From: CAZFHA01 sp964518595
GTDB taxonomy: Bacteria > Bacillota > Clostridia > Saccharofermentanales > Saccharofermentanaceae
Assembly (NCBI GenBank): GCA_964518595.1
Contig: CAZFHA010000018.1
Coordinates: 7,070 to 71,069 of the forward strand
Direction: 5' to 3'
Length of the DNA stretch: 64,000 nucleotides
A model generated the notes under the pieces. The model was not told the origin of the DNA. It ran no database searches and was given only the letters and a program-made list of their open reading frames with translations. Numbering within the stretch: the first letter of the stretch is position 1; each line of letters starts with the position of its first letter. Position numbers and translations under genes: made by a program. Below are positions 53,688-61,448 of this stretch, piece by piece.

Positions 53688-54656
53688 TCACTTGACAAAG
53701 TAAAAGGAAACAACAATTACGGCTAAACATACCAGGATATAAATTAACGTGCCGGGATTTAATAGGGCGGTTCTTAGCTTAGCTTTAGGTTCCGAAGATT
53801 TTTCACTGCTCAGAGAGAACATTTTGCTCTTAAACAAGATAATTCCACATACTAGACCAATAGCTATTATAGCGTAAGAAAATATTTCATATATGGTACC
53901 AAGGATTTGGATTGGGCTTCTGAGCATAATGCCACCCAAACCAATCCCGGCAGTTAAATTGATTAGTACGTGCACAATGATGACATTTTTGGGATTTTTA
54001 TACTTGATCATGGCAATGGCTAAAAATACACCTAAGCCGATGGCATAGAGGGACTGACCAAAATTGAGATGGAAGAGTCCAAAGCAGATGGCGGTCCAAA
54101 AAATATAGGGGGCTGCTCCAAAACGGGCGGCTTTTTTGTAAGGAATATAACGAAAAATGAACTCTTCCATAATTGGTGCAATAATTACACCGCAGATGAA
54201 GGTTATCCAAACCCAATTATTTTCTCCGTTAATAGAATCAATGGTAACGGAAGCATTTTTTCCAATTACATAGGTTTGAATTAACGTGGCGGCGATATTA
54301 AGCACACTCATGATGGCAAAGCCGAAAGGGTATAAGAGTAGTATCAACTTTAGGTTTATTTTTTTTCTCTCTACAGGTTCGGCTTTTTGATTGGGGAATT
54401 TTTTGAGTAGGAGGAGCCCAAGGGGAAGGGCAATTAGATACATGCTAATATAGGAGGCTAACATATTTATCCCTTGCTGATCTAGATTTGGGAATTTTTC
54501 CAGTATCGGGGCAAGGACTGCAGGTGGTATGATTTGGGCTGCGGTTAAAAGTAAAAGTAAAAATCCTAAGCGGCTATAGACTTGAAAGGCTTGCTTTTTA
54601 TTTGTTTGTTTTAGCTCTTGGGGGGGATTCTCCTTAATAGTATGATTGTTTTCCAT
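53688..54656 (-). CDS. CPBP-family intramembrane metalloprotease
   Basis: The 322-residue protein has about eight membrane helices. The CPBP (Abi) motifs are present: E-E-x3-R (MEEFIFRYIPYKKA, ~165), F-x3-H (FGLFHLNFGQ, ~205) and a third motif with N (HVLINLTAGIG). In Gram-positives these proteases process CAAX-like peptides or act as bacteriocin self-immunity proteins next to LytTR/GHKL quorum-sensing genes. That context, with small membrane proteins on the same strand and a LytTR/GHKL pair facing it, fits a peptide-related role. Confidence 0.88.
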   Translation of the reverse strand: MENNHTIKENPPQELKQTNKKQAFQVYSRLGFLLLLLTAAQIIPPAVLAPILEKFPNLDQQGINMLASYISMYLIALPLGLLLLKKFPNQKAEPVERKKINLKLILLLYPFGFAIMSVLNIAATLIQTYVIGKNASVTIDSINGENNWVWITFICGVIIAPIMEEFIFRYIPYKKAARFGAAPYIFWTAICFGLFHLNFGQSLYAIGLGVFLAIAMIKYKNPKNVIIVHVLINLTAGIGLGGIMLRSPIQILGTIYEIFSYAIIAIGLVCGIILFKSKMFSLSSEKSSEPKAKLRTALLNPGTLIYILVCLAVIVVSFYFVK

Positions 54657-54668
54657 TTTAAACCCTCT

Positions 54669-54914
54669 TTAATTGTTATTTTTTTTGCTTTTAATAGCTT
54701 GTTTTTTGGCTTCTCTGACTCTTAAAAATATGCTTATTATCGATCCCAATATGATGAAAAGCATAGGTATAGTAAAATTTCGGCTCAGCGCCTCCTGCAC
54801 AGAGGCATCTTTATTGATTATTCTTCCCACAGAGTTTCCTAAGAGATACATGACAAGGGCCAGGGTAACTACAACTTGGGAAACGATGTCTTTGGTCACG
54901 ATTGTCTTTTTCAT
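54669..54914 (-). CDS. Small two-helix membrane protein
   Basis: The 81-residue protein has two hydrophobic segments (VVVTLALVMYLLGNSVGRII and IPMLFIILGSIISIFLRV) and a strongly basic tail (REAKKQAIKSKKNNN). It starts 12 bp upstream of the CPBP gene, so the two are co-transcribed. The family is not recognised. A role as an accessory to the protease or as a processed peptide precursor is possible. Confidence 0.65.
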   Translation of the reverse strand: MKKTIVTKDIVSQVVVTLALVMYLLGNSVGRIINKDASVQEALSRNFTIPMLFIILGSIISIFLRVREAKKQAIKSKKNNN

Positions 54915-54938
54915 TTTAAACTCCTCACATCATACAAT

Positions 54939-55127
54939 TTATCTTTTTTCTTTATGTGCACCGGTTACTCTGGCGTACATAATTAGTGTTACAGTTGAAA
55001 GAATAATAATCATAAAGTTTGTTGCATTAAATGGTTGTTCGTTGAATACAATGTCGCGTAATGAAATGGTAAGTGAAATTACTACTACAATAATGACAAT
55101 ACACCAGCCGATTATTATCTTTGACAT
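54939..55127 (-). CDS. Small two-helix membrane protein
   Basis: The 62-residue protein has hydrophobic segments IIIGWCIVIIVVVISLTISL and FMIIILSTVTLIMYARV, and a basic end (TGAHKEKR). It has a very strong ribosome site (GGAGGGGGG) and is the first gene of the minus-strand run that includes the CPBP protease. The family is not recognised. The first helix contains one cysteine. The 290-bp gap upstream holds the promoters of this run and of the LytTR gene. Confidence 0.65.
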   Translation of the reverse strand: MSKIIIGWCIVIIVVVISLTISLRDIVFNEQPFNATNFMIIILSTVTLIMYARVTGAHKEKR

Positions 55128-55350
55128 ATGCCCCCCTCCTTTGGAATCAAGCTTTTGCTGATAATTTTCTTATTTCATAACCACGTTTTAACTCCTCTCC
55201 TTTCTTACCTCTTTGTTAGCTTTTTCTAGTCATATTCAGACAGGGAGAGTATAGTCAATCCTTTGATTTAGGAGTGAAAAATTGTAAAAACTACAGCGTT
55301 TGCGGTAATAATTAAGAAAATATTCTTTGTTTTTTTATGAAATAGATTTC

Positions 55351-55378
55351 TTACCTTATTGCCTTTCCAGGGTAAAAT
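55351..55378 (+). promoter_or_regulatory. Possible promoter of the LytTR-GHKL operon
   Basis: TTACCT (55351-55356) and TAAAAT (55373-55378) with a 16-bp spacer lie 57 bp before the ATG. The match is modest. I could not identify LytTR repeats in the 55128-55416 gap by eye. Confidence 0.3.
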
Positions 55379-55434
55379 TTGTACCATGGTTGCACAGATA
55401 AAAAATAATTTAACCAATGGGAGGGAAAATCGCT

Positions 55435-56172
55435 ATGGTTAAAATTGCCATCTGCGACGATGAAGTACGGGTGGGGGCAGAGCTGGAAGCTGCCTTGACT
55501 GCTATTTTTGCGAAGCTAAATATTGTTCCGGAAATTAGAGTTTTTACAACCGGGGAGGCACTGTGTAAGGAAATTAATGCAGGGATATCCTTTTCCCTAA
55601 TTTTTCTGGATATTGAATTTGCCCAAAACCAAATTAACGGTGTAGAGGTTGGCAGACGTATTCGGGAGAATTATCAGAACCAAACTACAGCTATTGTTTT
55701 TATTTCTTGGGAAAAGAAATATGCCATGGAACTTTTCGATATTCGTCCTATAAATTTTCTGATTAAACCCTTGGAATATGAAAAACTAGAACAAGTGATA
55801 CACACATATTTTAAGCTTATCCGGATGGGTATGAAGGAGTTTATTTACAAAAAAAATACCAGTACCTACAGAGTGCCACTACAGCAACTGGTATATTTGG
55901 AGAATGATAAAAGAAAAGTTATTCTACACTTTTCCGACGGGAAAACCGATGCGTTTTATGGCTCTCTGAAAGAAATCTATGACGAACAGTTAAAAGACGC
56001 AGATTTTCTTTTTATTCATGCCTCCTACCTGGTGAACTATGATTATGTCGCTGTTTTGGAATACAATCAGGTCTCTTTGATAGGTAGAAAATTACCCTTG
56101 CCAATTAGTCCAAATCGAAGAAATGATGTCAGGAAAGATTACTTGACCATCATTCAAAAAAGGAGGACTTGA
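55435..56172 (+). CDS. LytTR-family response regulator (AgrA-like)
   Basis: The 245-residue protein has an N-terminal receiver domain (KIAICDDE with the acidic pocket, SLIFLDIEF carrying the phosphorylated aspartate ~58, and the lysine in FLIKPLEYEK). The C-terminal LytTR DNA-binding domain includes VYLENDKRKVILHFSDGK, FLFIHASYLVNYDYV and the ending ISPNRRNDVRKDYL. It is the class that responds to peptide pheromones through an AgrC-like kinase. The start is ATG 55435, after GGGAGGG. The kinase gene follows with a 2-base gap. Confidence 0.9.
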   Translation: MVKIAICDDEVRVGAELEAALTAIFAKLNIVPEIRVFTTGEALCKEINAGISFSLIFLDIEFAQNQINGVEVGRRIRENYQNQTTAIVFISWEKKYAMELFDIRPINFLIKPLEYEKLEQVIHTYFKLIRMGMKEFIYKKNTSTYRVPLQQLVYLENDKRKVILHFSDGKTDAFYGSLKEIYDEQLKDADFLFIHASYLVNYDYVAVLEYNQVSLIGRKLPLPISPNRRNDVRKDYLTIIQKRRT

Positions 56173-56174
56173 GC

Positions 56175-57479
56175 TTGGACATCTATACCATAACTATCCT
56201 GGTAACTAATTTTGCAGGTTTGTTTGTATTAGAGCGACTTATGAAGGTATTCTTTAATAAAAGAAGAACGAGTCTCCCGGTTATGTTTTTTATTTATTCC
56301 CTATATTTTGTTGCCGTAGGGACACAGCACTTTTTGCTTCGGAATATGAATGATTCTATACGGTTCTCCATTCAGTTGTTGATCTATTTACTTGGTTACT
56401 TTGCCATAACTTTAATCTATGAATCAACAACCCGGAAAAGAATTGGTGTAACTATTGTTTCATATACGGTAACGACGATAATGGGAATACTCACGGCTAC
56501 CATCGTTGAGATAATTTGGCCAACTCTGGTCACAGGAAGCGCTGAATATAGCATTGTAGTTAACACTGCATATATACCAATTTCTTATCTGACTGTTCTA
56601 CTATTACTGCGTTTTAAAAGCATTCGCAAAAGCTCAGCTTTTTTTCCTTCGGTAATAATTGGTCCGATGCTACTGATTCTTCTACTTATTGTATTTATGA
56701 TATTTGATTCTGAGTTAATGAGTTCGTTGTCAATGATTACTGTAATTCTTGTTTTGCTTGTTTCTAGTCTATCAGGGCTTTTCTATTACAATAAACTCTC
56801 AAAACTCTATGAGGAGAAGTTAAACTTAGCACTGCAAGCTCAAGAGCGGGAATATTACCTGGCTCAGTGCCAACTGATGCAGAACTCTGTAGAGCAGGTA
56901 AGGGCAATCCGTCATGATATGAAATCGCATTTGGCTACGGTTAGAGGCTTATCTAAGGATAAAAAGGCCGAGGAAGTTACCACTTATGTCGATTCTCTGC
57001 TAGGAGATATTCGTACCAGTGAAGTCTATAGCGATACGGGGAATATTGTTTTTGATAGTATTCTTAATTTTAAGCTACAGAATGCTCAAGAGGATAATGT
57101 CAGAATTGACTTGCATTTGTTTATACCCAATAGCCTGACTATGGAGATAACCGATATAGCTACTATTCTAGGTAATCTGATTGACAATTCCCTGACAGCT
57201 ATTAGCAAGGTTTCGGAGAAATGGATCAAAATAGACATGGAATACAGCCGGAAATGCCTCTTTATTCAAGTGCAAAATTCTTTTGACGGTAATGTTATCT
57301 ATTCAAATGAAGAGACTAAAGAGATTCAGTCTTCAAAAACAGCTGAAAACTCTGCATCTGAGGAACATGGCTTTGGACTGAAGAATATTAAGAAAGCCGT
57401 CGAGAAGTATAATGGGCAAATGGACATTACCCATGCAGATAAGGTTTTTTCAGTCACTATTCTGCTTTATGGTGTTTAA
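56175..57479 (+). CDS. GHKL-family sensor histidine kinase (AgrC-like)
   Basis: The 434-residue membrane kinase has six to seven N-terminal helices (residues ~5-205) instead of an extracellular sensor domain, as in AgrC. A short coiled linker leads to the phosphorylated histidine in IRHDMKSHLATVRGL (~250), then the ATPase domain with ILGNLIDNSLTAI (N box) and HGFGLKNIKKAVEKYNG (G box). TTG 56175 is preferred, 8 bases after AGGAGG; TTG 56169 is too close. It forms a two-component pair with the LytTR regulator. No agrB/agrD was found in the window. Confidence 0.9.
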   Translation: MDIYTITILVTNFAGLFVLERLMKVFFNKRRTSLPVMFFIYSLYFVAVGTQHFLLRNMNDSIRFSIQLLIYLLGYFAITLIYESTTRKRIGVTIVSYTVTTIMGILTATIVEIIWPTLVTGSAEYSIVVNTAYIPISYLTVLLLLRFKSIRKSSAFFPSVIIGPMLLILLLIVFMIFDSELMSSLSMITVILVLLVSSLSGLFYYNKLSKLYEEKLNLALQAQEREYYLAQCQLMQNSVEQVRAIRHDMKSHLATVRGLSKDKKAEEVTTYVDSLLGDIRTSEVYSDTGNIVFDSILNFKLQNAQEDNVRIDLHLFIPNSLTMEITDIATILGNLIDNSLTAISKVSEKWIKIDMEYSRKCLFIQVQNSFDGNVIYSNEETKEIQSSKTAENSASEEHGFGLKNIKKAVEKYNGQMDITHADKVFSVTILLYGV

Positions 57480-57506
57480 CATTGGTTATCCTGTCGGTGG
57501 AAAATC

Positions 57507-57620
57507 GTGTTATTTGTTATTCCTGTTAAAGATCCTAAGGATTCTAAATATTTTAGAAGTGTGGCTAAAAAGCTTCCGCCAGCCAGTTCCTTTTTCGGAT
57601 TGATTGCAATTTTAATTTAA
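57507..57620 (+). CDS. Candidate 37-residue peptide gene
   Basis: GTG 57507 is preceded by GGTGG (6 bases). The frame encodes a short hydrophobic start (MLFVIPVK), a charged middle (DPKDSKYFRSVAKKLPP) and a hydrophobic end (ASSFFGLIAILI). It lies 27 bp after the kinase gene on the same strand, a common place for signal-peptide or bacteriocin precursors. Codon-level content looks protein-like, but the length is small enough for chance. It does not match the AgrD pattern. Confidence 0.3.
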   Translation: MLFVIPVKDPKDSKYFRSVAKKLPPASSFFGLIAILI

Positions 57621-57700
57621 AGTGAGTACAATGACAAAATATACTTGTTGAACCGACTTAACAGAGAAGATTGTACAACAATAGGTTGGAGGAGATAAAC

Positions 57701-59005
57701 ATGGGGTTAATTAGAGTTGCCATGTCTGCACTTGGATCGACGATTTCTGATCAGTGGCTTGAGGTTTTTACCTGCGAAACACTGGGTACAGAGGTACTTG
57801 TAAAGAAAGGGGCGGCTAAGACTAGCGGTGGTAAAAATCGTGGCGATGTAGATGTTATCAGCAGTGGTTCTAAGATTAATGTGCCCGAAGGAACGGCGCT
57901 GCTGTTGGTGGATCAAGGTAAAGTAGTAGATTTTACTACCGAAGCGGGTGTTTATACCTGGGATTCCTCTTCAGCACCTAGCATGTTGGGAGGGGGGAAA
58001 TTTGGTGACAAGTTTACGGCTTCCCTTGAAGAGATTGGGCGACGCTTTACTACGGCAGGAGTGGTTAGCCGTGTTCAGCAAGTTTACTTTGTTAATATGC
58101 TGGAAATTTTGGACAATAAGTTTGGCACGCCGTCACCCATGCCTTATGATGATCCGACTTACCGGGGAATTTATATCCGTCTTAATGGGATTTTTTCTTT
58201 CCGCATCGTCAATCCGGTCGCTTTTTTTCAGAGTATTTCCGGTAATGTTTCTTCCGTTTATGAGCGTTCTACCTTAATGACACAGATCAAGACGGAATTC
58301 GTTTCCAAATTCACGGAAGTACTTAATCGTTGCGCTACGGTAGATAAGATACAGTATAACCGGATTCCTTCCGAGCAGTCCCGTTTAACCCAGTATATGA
58401 ATGATGCCCTTGATGACAGCTGGCTACAGCTCAGGGGTCTTGAAGTGGTATCGGTCGGAATTGGTGGTATTACCCCTGATGACGCTTCTCGAAAGCGAAT
58501 GGAAGATTTTGATCGAGATATTCTCCTTTCTGCTAATCCGGATATGTTGGCGGCCAGAATGGGAGCTTCCACAGCTGAGGCGATGGTAGCGGCAGGTAGT
58601 AATGAAGCGGGTGCGGCTACAGGCCTTCTAGGTCTGGGAATGTTGGGCGGTGTTAGCCAGGCCGCCGGTGGTGCTCAGTCGCTGAATTATTTTGAAAAAG
58701 CCAAAGCGAATCAGGTGTCAGCCGAGGCAGCTGGTGGTGCTGGTGTGGACACTCTTTGGACTTGCTCTTGTGGATATGCCCAAAACAAAGGTAAATTCTG
58801 TGCGGAGTGTGGTAAGGCTAAACCGGAGCCGGTGGTGGGCTGGACTTGTTCCTGCGGCCAGACTGGGAATCTGGGTAAGTTTTGCACGGAATGTGGGCGC
58901 CCGGCAGAGGCACAGCCTAAGGGCTGTCAGCATTGTGGCTGGAAAGCCGCGGTAGGCGATAAGGAAGCTAAGTTCTGTCCCCAATGTGGTAAGCCAATAG
59001 AGTAA
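57701..59005 (+). CDS. SPFH-domain protein with three zinc ribbons
   Basis: The 434-residue protein has an SPFH (band 7-like) domain over ~20-280, including VDQGKVVDFTTEAGVYTWDS, with LRGLEVVSVGIGGITPDDA at its end. A Gly/Ala-rich stretch follows (~300-345). Three short zinc ribbons follow at the C-terminus: CSCGYAQNKGKFCAEC, CSCGQTGNLGKFCTEC and CQHCG...FCPQC. This matches the COG4260/YdjI-like group ('virion core protein' homologues), thought to assemble on membranes and linked to stress by context in Bacillus. GGAGGAG precedes ATG 57701. It is a single gene with its own terminator. Confidence 0.88.
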   Translation: MGLIRVAMSALGSTISDQWLEVFTCETLGTEVLVKKGAAKTSGGKNRGDVDVISSGSKINVPEGTALLLVDQGKVVDFTTEAGVYTWDSSSAPSMLGGGKFGDKFTASLEEIGRRFTTAGVVSRVQQVYFVNMLEILDNKFGTPSPMPYDDPTYRGIYIRLNGIFSFRIVNPVAFFQSISGNVSSVYERSTLMTQIKTEFVSKFTEVLNRCATVDKIQYNRIPSEQSRLTQYMNDALDDSWLQLRGLEVVSVGIGGITPDDASRKRMEDFDRDILLSANPDMLAARMGASTAEAMVAAGSNEAGAATGLLGLGMLGGVSQAAGGAQSLNYFEKAKANQVSAEAAGGAGVDTLWTCSCGYAQNKGKFCAECGKAKPEPVVGWTCSCGQTGNLGKFCTECGRPAEAQPKGCQHCGWKAAVGDKEAKFCPQCGKPIE

Positions 59006-59012
59006 ATAAATC

Positions 59013-59039
59013 AGTCGGCCTGTAAGGGTCGACTTTTTT
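59013..59039 (+). terminator. Terminator of the SPFH gene
   Basis: AGTCGGCC pairs with GGGTCGACT (with wobble) and is followed by TTTTTT, 8 bp after the stop codon. Confidence 0.85.
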
Positions 59040-59087
59040 GCCATTTTGGTTTACAATTAAACGAAAAGTTTACATTTGGGAGGGGTC

Positions 59088-59702
59088 ATGGAGAGTTTTG
59101 ATAAGGCCAGAACCTTGCAGGAAAAGAGGAAAGAGGCTATTAGACAACTGACTCTTATCCCAATTTTTACCGTTCTAATGATAATCTCCGGGAAACTTAT
59201 GATTCCTTTACCCTTCCTTCCTATCACCTTTCAAGTCACTACCGCTATTTTATGCGGACTTCTTTTAGGTGCCAGAAAAGCACTGCTTGCTCAGCTATTG
59301 TATATCGGAATGGGGCTGCTGGGACTTCCGGTCTTTACTGCCGGTGGTGGATTAGCCTATATCTTTGCTCCCAGTTTTGGTTATCTTTTAGGTTTCGCTT
59401 TAGCAGCATTTTTGGCTGGTCGTCTGGCACAAAGTCGTAGTAGAGCCCATGACAAAGGACGGCTGCCTTATAAAGAATTAGTACTCATTTCGCTTTTCGC
59501 AGTACTAGTCATATATGGTATGGGGGTTGGCTATCTTTTTTTATTATCTAACGTCTATAGTGATTTTGGTGGCACCAAGAATCTTATGTTAGCCACAATT
59601 CTTTACGGTATTTGGCCCTATTTGTTGAAGGACATTCTATTGGCTCTTTTGGGAGCGGAGTTAGCAAGACGTTTATGGCCTTGGCGCTTATTCTCTCTTT
59701 AG
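59088..59702 (+). CDS. bioY: BioY-type biotin transporter substrate-binding component
   Basis: The 204-residue membrane protein has six helices and the BioY signatures: LMIPLPFLPITFQVT, LLGARKALLAQLLYIGMGLLG, and GLPVFTAGGGLAYIFAPSFGYLLGF. It binds biotin with high affinity and works alone or with the shared ECF energy module (ecfA/T, not in this window). The start is ATG 59088 after GGAGGGG. Two direct GTTTACA repeats (59049 and 59068) lie upstream, but a BirA-type inverted operator was not seen. Confidence 0.93.
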   Translation: MESFDKARTLQEKRKEAIRQLTLIPIFTVLMIISGKLMIPLPFLPITFQVTTAILCGLLLGARKALLAQLLYIGMGLLGLPVFTAGGGLAYIFAPSFGYLLGFALAAFLAGRLAQSRSRAHDKGRLPYKELVLISLFAVLVIYGMGVGYLFLLSNVYSDFGGTKNLMLATILYGIWPYLLKDILLALLGAELARRLWPWRLFSL

Positions 59703-59751
59703 TATTATAGGCTTTTCTATTCAAGTTCTCTCAGAGATTAAAAGTAAGAAG

Positions 59752-59776
59752 ACAGACTTTTCGGGTCTGTTTTTTC
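59752..59776 (+). terminator. Terminator of bioY
   Basis: ACAGAC pairs with GTCTGT around a TTTTCGG loop and is followed by a T run. The remaining gap to 60027 is AT-rich and should carry the sigma-factor promoter, but none was clear. Confidence 0.8.
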
Positions 59777-60027
59777 TATGAATAGTTGGTAAGGATTCTT
59801 TTTCGTAAAAGTAACAGTTTGTTTTTTTATGGCTTATTCGGACATGCTAGAATAAATAAAGATAAAATTTTACTTAATTTAAATAATAATCACAGGGGAA
59901 ATAGGTCTTTGGCTGTCTCAAAAATTACTCTATATAAAAAAATTTTGAATTAGCGACACGAAAGTGACATTTTTTGCGTCTAGATATTATGAAGGCTGTT
60001 AGCCGGAAAGGATTCATCGAATCAAAT

Positions 60028-61338
60028 ATGAAAAACACAGAAATTGCATCTTTAGTAAAACGTTACAAAGATGGTGAGGAGGAGGCTTTTGAAGAGCTGT
60101 ACAGCCGACTGTGGAGTAACTGCTACTATCTTGCGCTTAAAAACATCGATGATCCAGAGGAAGCAAAGGATATTGTTCAGGAAGCTTTTTTGAAGGCAAA
60201 GACTTCTTTGTCTCAACTTAAGGAGAACGTAGCATTTTCAGCCTGGCTTAGCAGAATTGTAATCAATTTATGTATGGATAGTCGCAGAAAAATACAAAAA
60301 AATCCTCAGGTTTCTCTTGAAGCGTTTGGTTCAGAGATTACGGAAGAAAGACGAGAGTTTTTGCCGGACAGCCTTTTAGCTGATAGTGAAGTATGCTATA
60401 CCATTGCTCAATTCGTACAGGAATTACCCTTGGAACAAAGAACGGCTACGCTGCTTTACTACTATAACCAGATGACTAACGAAGAGATTGCTGAAATTAT
60501 GGACATTTCTGTTAATGCTGTTAAACTCAAGCTTTCCCGAGCTCGATCAGCCATTAAGCGCCAAGTGCTTTCTGAAAAGAATCGTGGTACCTTCCCACTT
60601 TTCGGTATGGCTATAACTGGGACACCAGTTTTGACTCATATCCTGTTAGAAGATGCGACCCGAATCTGCCGACCGGAAATCAAAGTCGAGATATGGGAGC
60701 GTTTGGCACCTATATTAGCGGAGTTGACAGCCGGTGGTGCAGCTGTTGGGGTTACGGTGAGCGCTGGACTTTCAGCTACTGGATCTGGAGTAGGATCGGG
60801 GATAACGGCCTCTACGGCGGCCATTGCTGCTAAAGTTAGTGCCTTGGTGATTACTACTGCTATTGTGATTGGTGCCGGTGTTAGTATCGCCGGGAGAAGT
60901 AACTATTCTTTTGAAGTTGCATTGCCTGTAAGCATAGAATCTGAAAGTATAAAAAAGTTAGCAATCAACACAGAGATATCCATGGAGACTTCTTTAGCAC
61001 CGAAAAAGTCTATCAAGGTTTTAGAAGATATTTTGCCTGAAAATGCTGCTGTTTTGGTTAGAGAATGGTCTGTTCTTTCAGGCAACAATCGTCATAAGGA
61101 GTTACTAAATCTAGTGGAAACCTACGGATTTTCTTATGGTCTTATGTATATTAGCTTTGATGAACCGGGAGGCATGTATGTTTTGTATAGTTTAGAGAAG
61201 GAAGATAAGCGCCTACTTCTTTGCGAATATTACAGTGTGGGTAAAGAAGAGTGGATGGCTGTTTGGCAGTTGGATGCAATTGAAAATCCTTTGCCTGAAT
61301 CGGAGGCTTTAGAGGAGTGGTTTTGGCAGATACAATAA
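60028..61338 (+). CDS. ECF-type sigma factor fused to a membrane anchor and outer domain
   Basis: The 436-residue protein starts as a standard ECF sigma factor. Region 2 is at ~10-80 (DGEEEAFEELYSRLW, DPEEAKDIVQEAFLKAKTSL, AWLSRIVINLCMDSRRK). Region 4 is at ~135-185 (LPLEQRTATLLYYYNQMTNE, EIAEIMDISVNAVKLKLSRARSA). Unlike normal ~180-residue members it continues with a linker (~190-235), a Gly/Ala/Ser/Thr-rich stretch, one membrane helix (VSALVITTAIVIGAGVSIAG, ~275-295) and an outer domain of about 140 residues. Such fusions resemble a sigma factor joined to an anti-sigma-like sensor. ATG 60028 fits the family start; ATG 59989 is an alternative, and neither has a good ribosome site. The surface-protein gene begins 111 bp downstream. 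Confidence 0.85.
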   Translation: MKNTEIASLVKRYKDGEEEAFEELYSRLWSNCYYLALKNIDDPEEAKDIVQEAFLKAKTSLSQLKENVAFSAWLSRIVINLCMDSRRKIQKNPQVSLEAFGSEITEERREFLPDSLLADSEVCYTIAQFVQELPLEQRTATLLYYYNQMTNEEIAEIMDISVNAVKLKLSRARSAIKRQVLSEKNRGTFPLFGMAITGTPVLTHILLEDATRICRPEIKVEIWERLAPILAELTAGGAAVGVTVSAGLSATGSGVGSGITASTAAIAAKVSALVITTAIVIGAGVSIAGRSNYSFEVALPVSIESESIKKLAINTEISMETSLAPKKSIKVLEDILPENAAVLVREWSVLSGNNRHKELLNLVETYGFSYGLMYISFDEPGGMYVLYSLEKEDKRLLLCEYYSVGKEEWMAVWQLDAIENPLPESEALEEWFWQIQ

Positions 61339-61448
61339 ATACTTTAATGAATAAGTATTGTTATTGGGTGATTTTTGGTGCTGAAAATTGAGAGTCACTT
61401 TGCATGATATAAGTAATAATTTTAAGAGTAAAGATAGAGGAGAATTAC

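Noticed and set aside
54673..55161. A 162-codon plus-strand frame opposite the small membrane proteins
   Set aside because: It is antisense to two genes that have strong ribosome sites and hydrophobic segment patterns, and it has no ribosome site itself.
57412..57603. A 63-codon frame starting inside the kinase gene
   Set aside because: Most of it lies in a shadow frame of the conserved G-box region; the GTG-initiated frame at 57507 is a better small-gene candidate.
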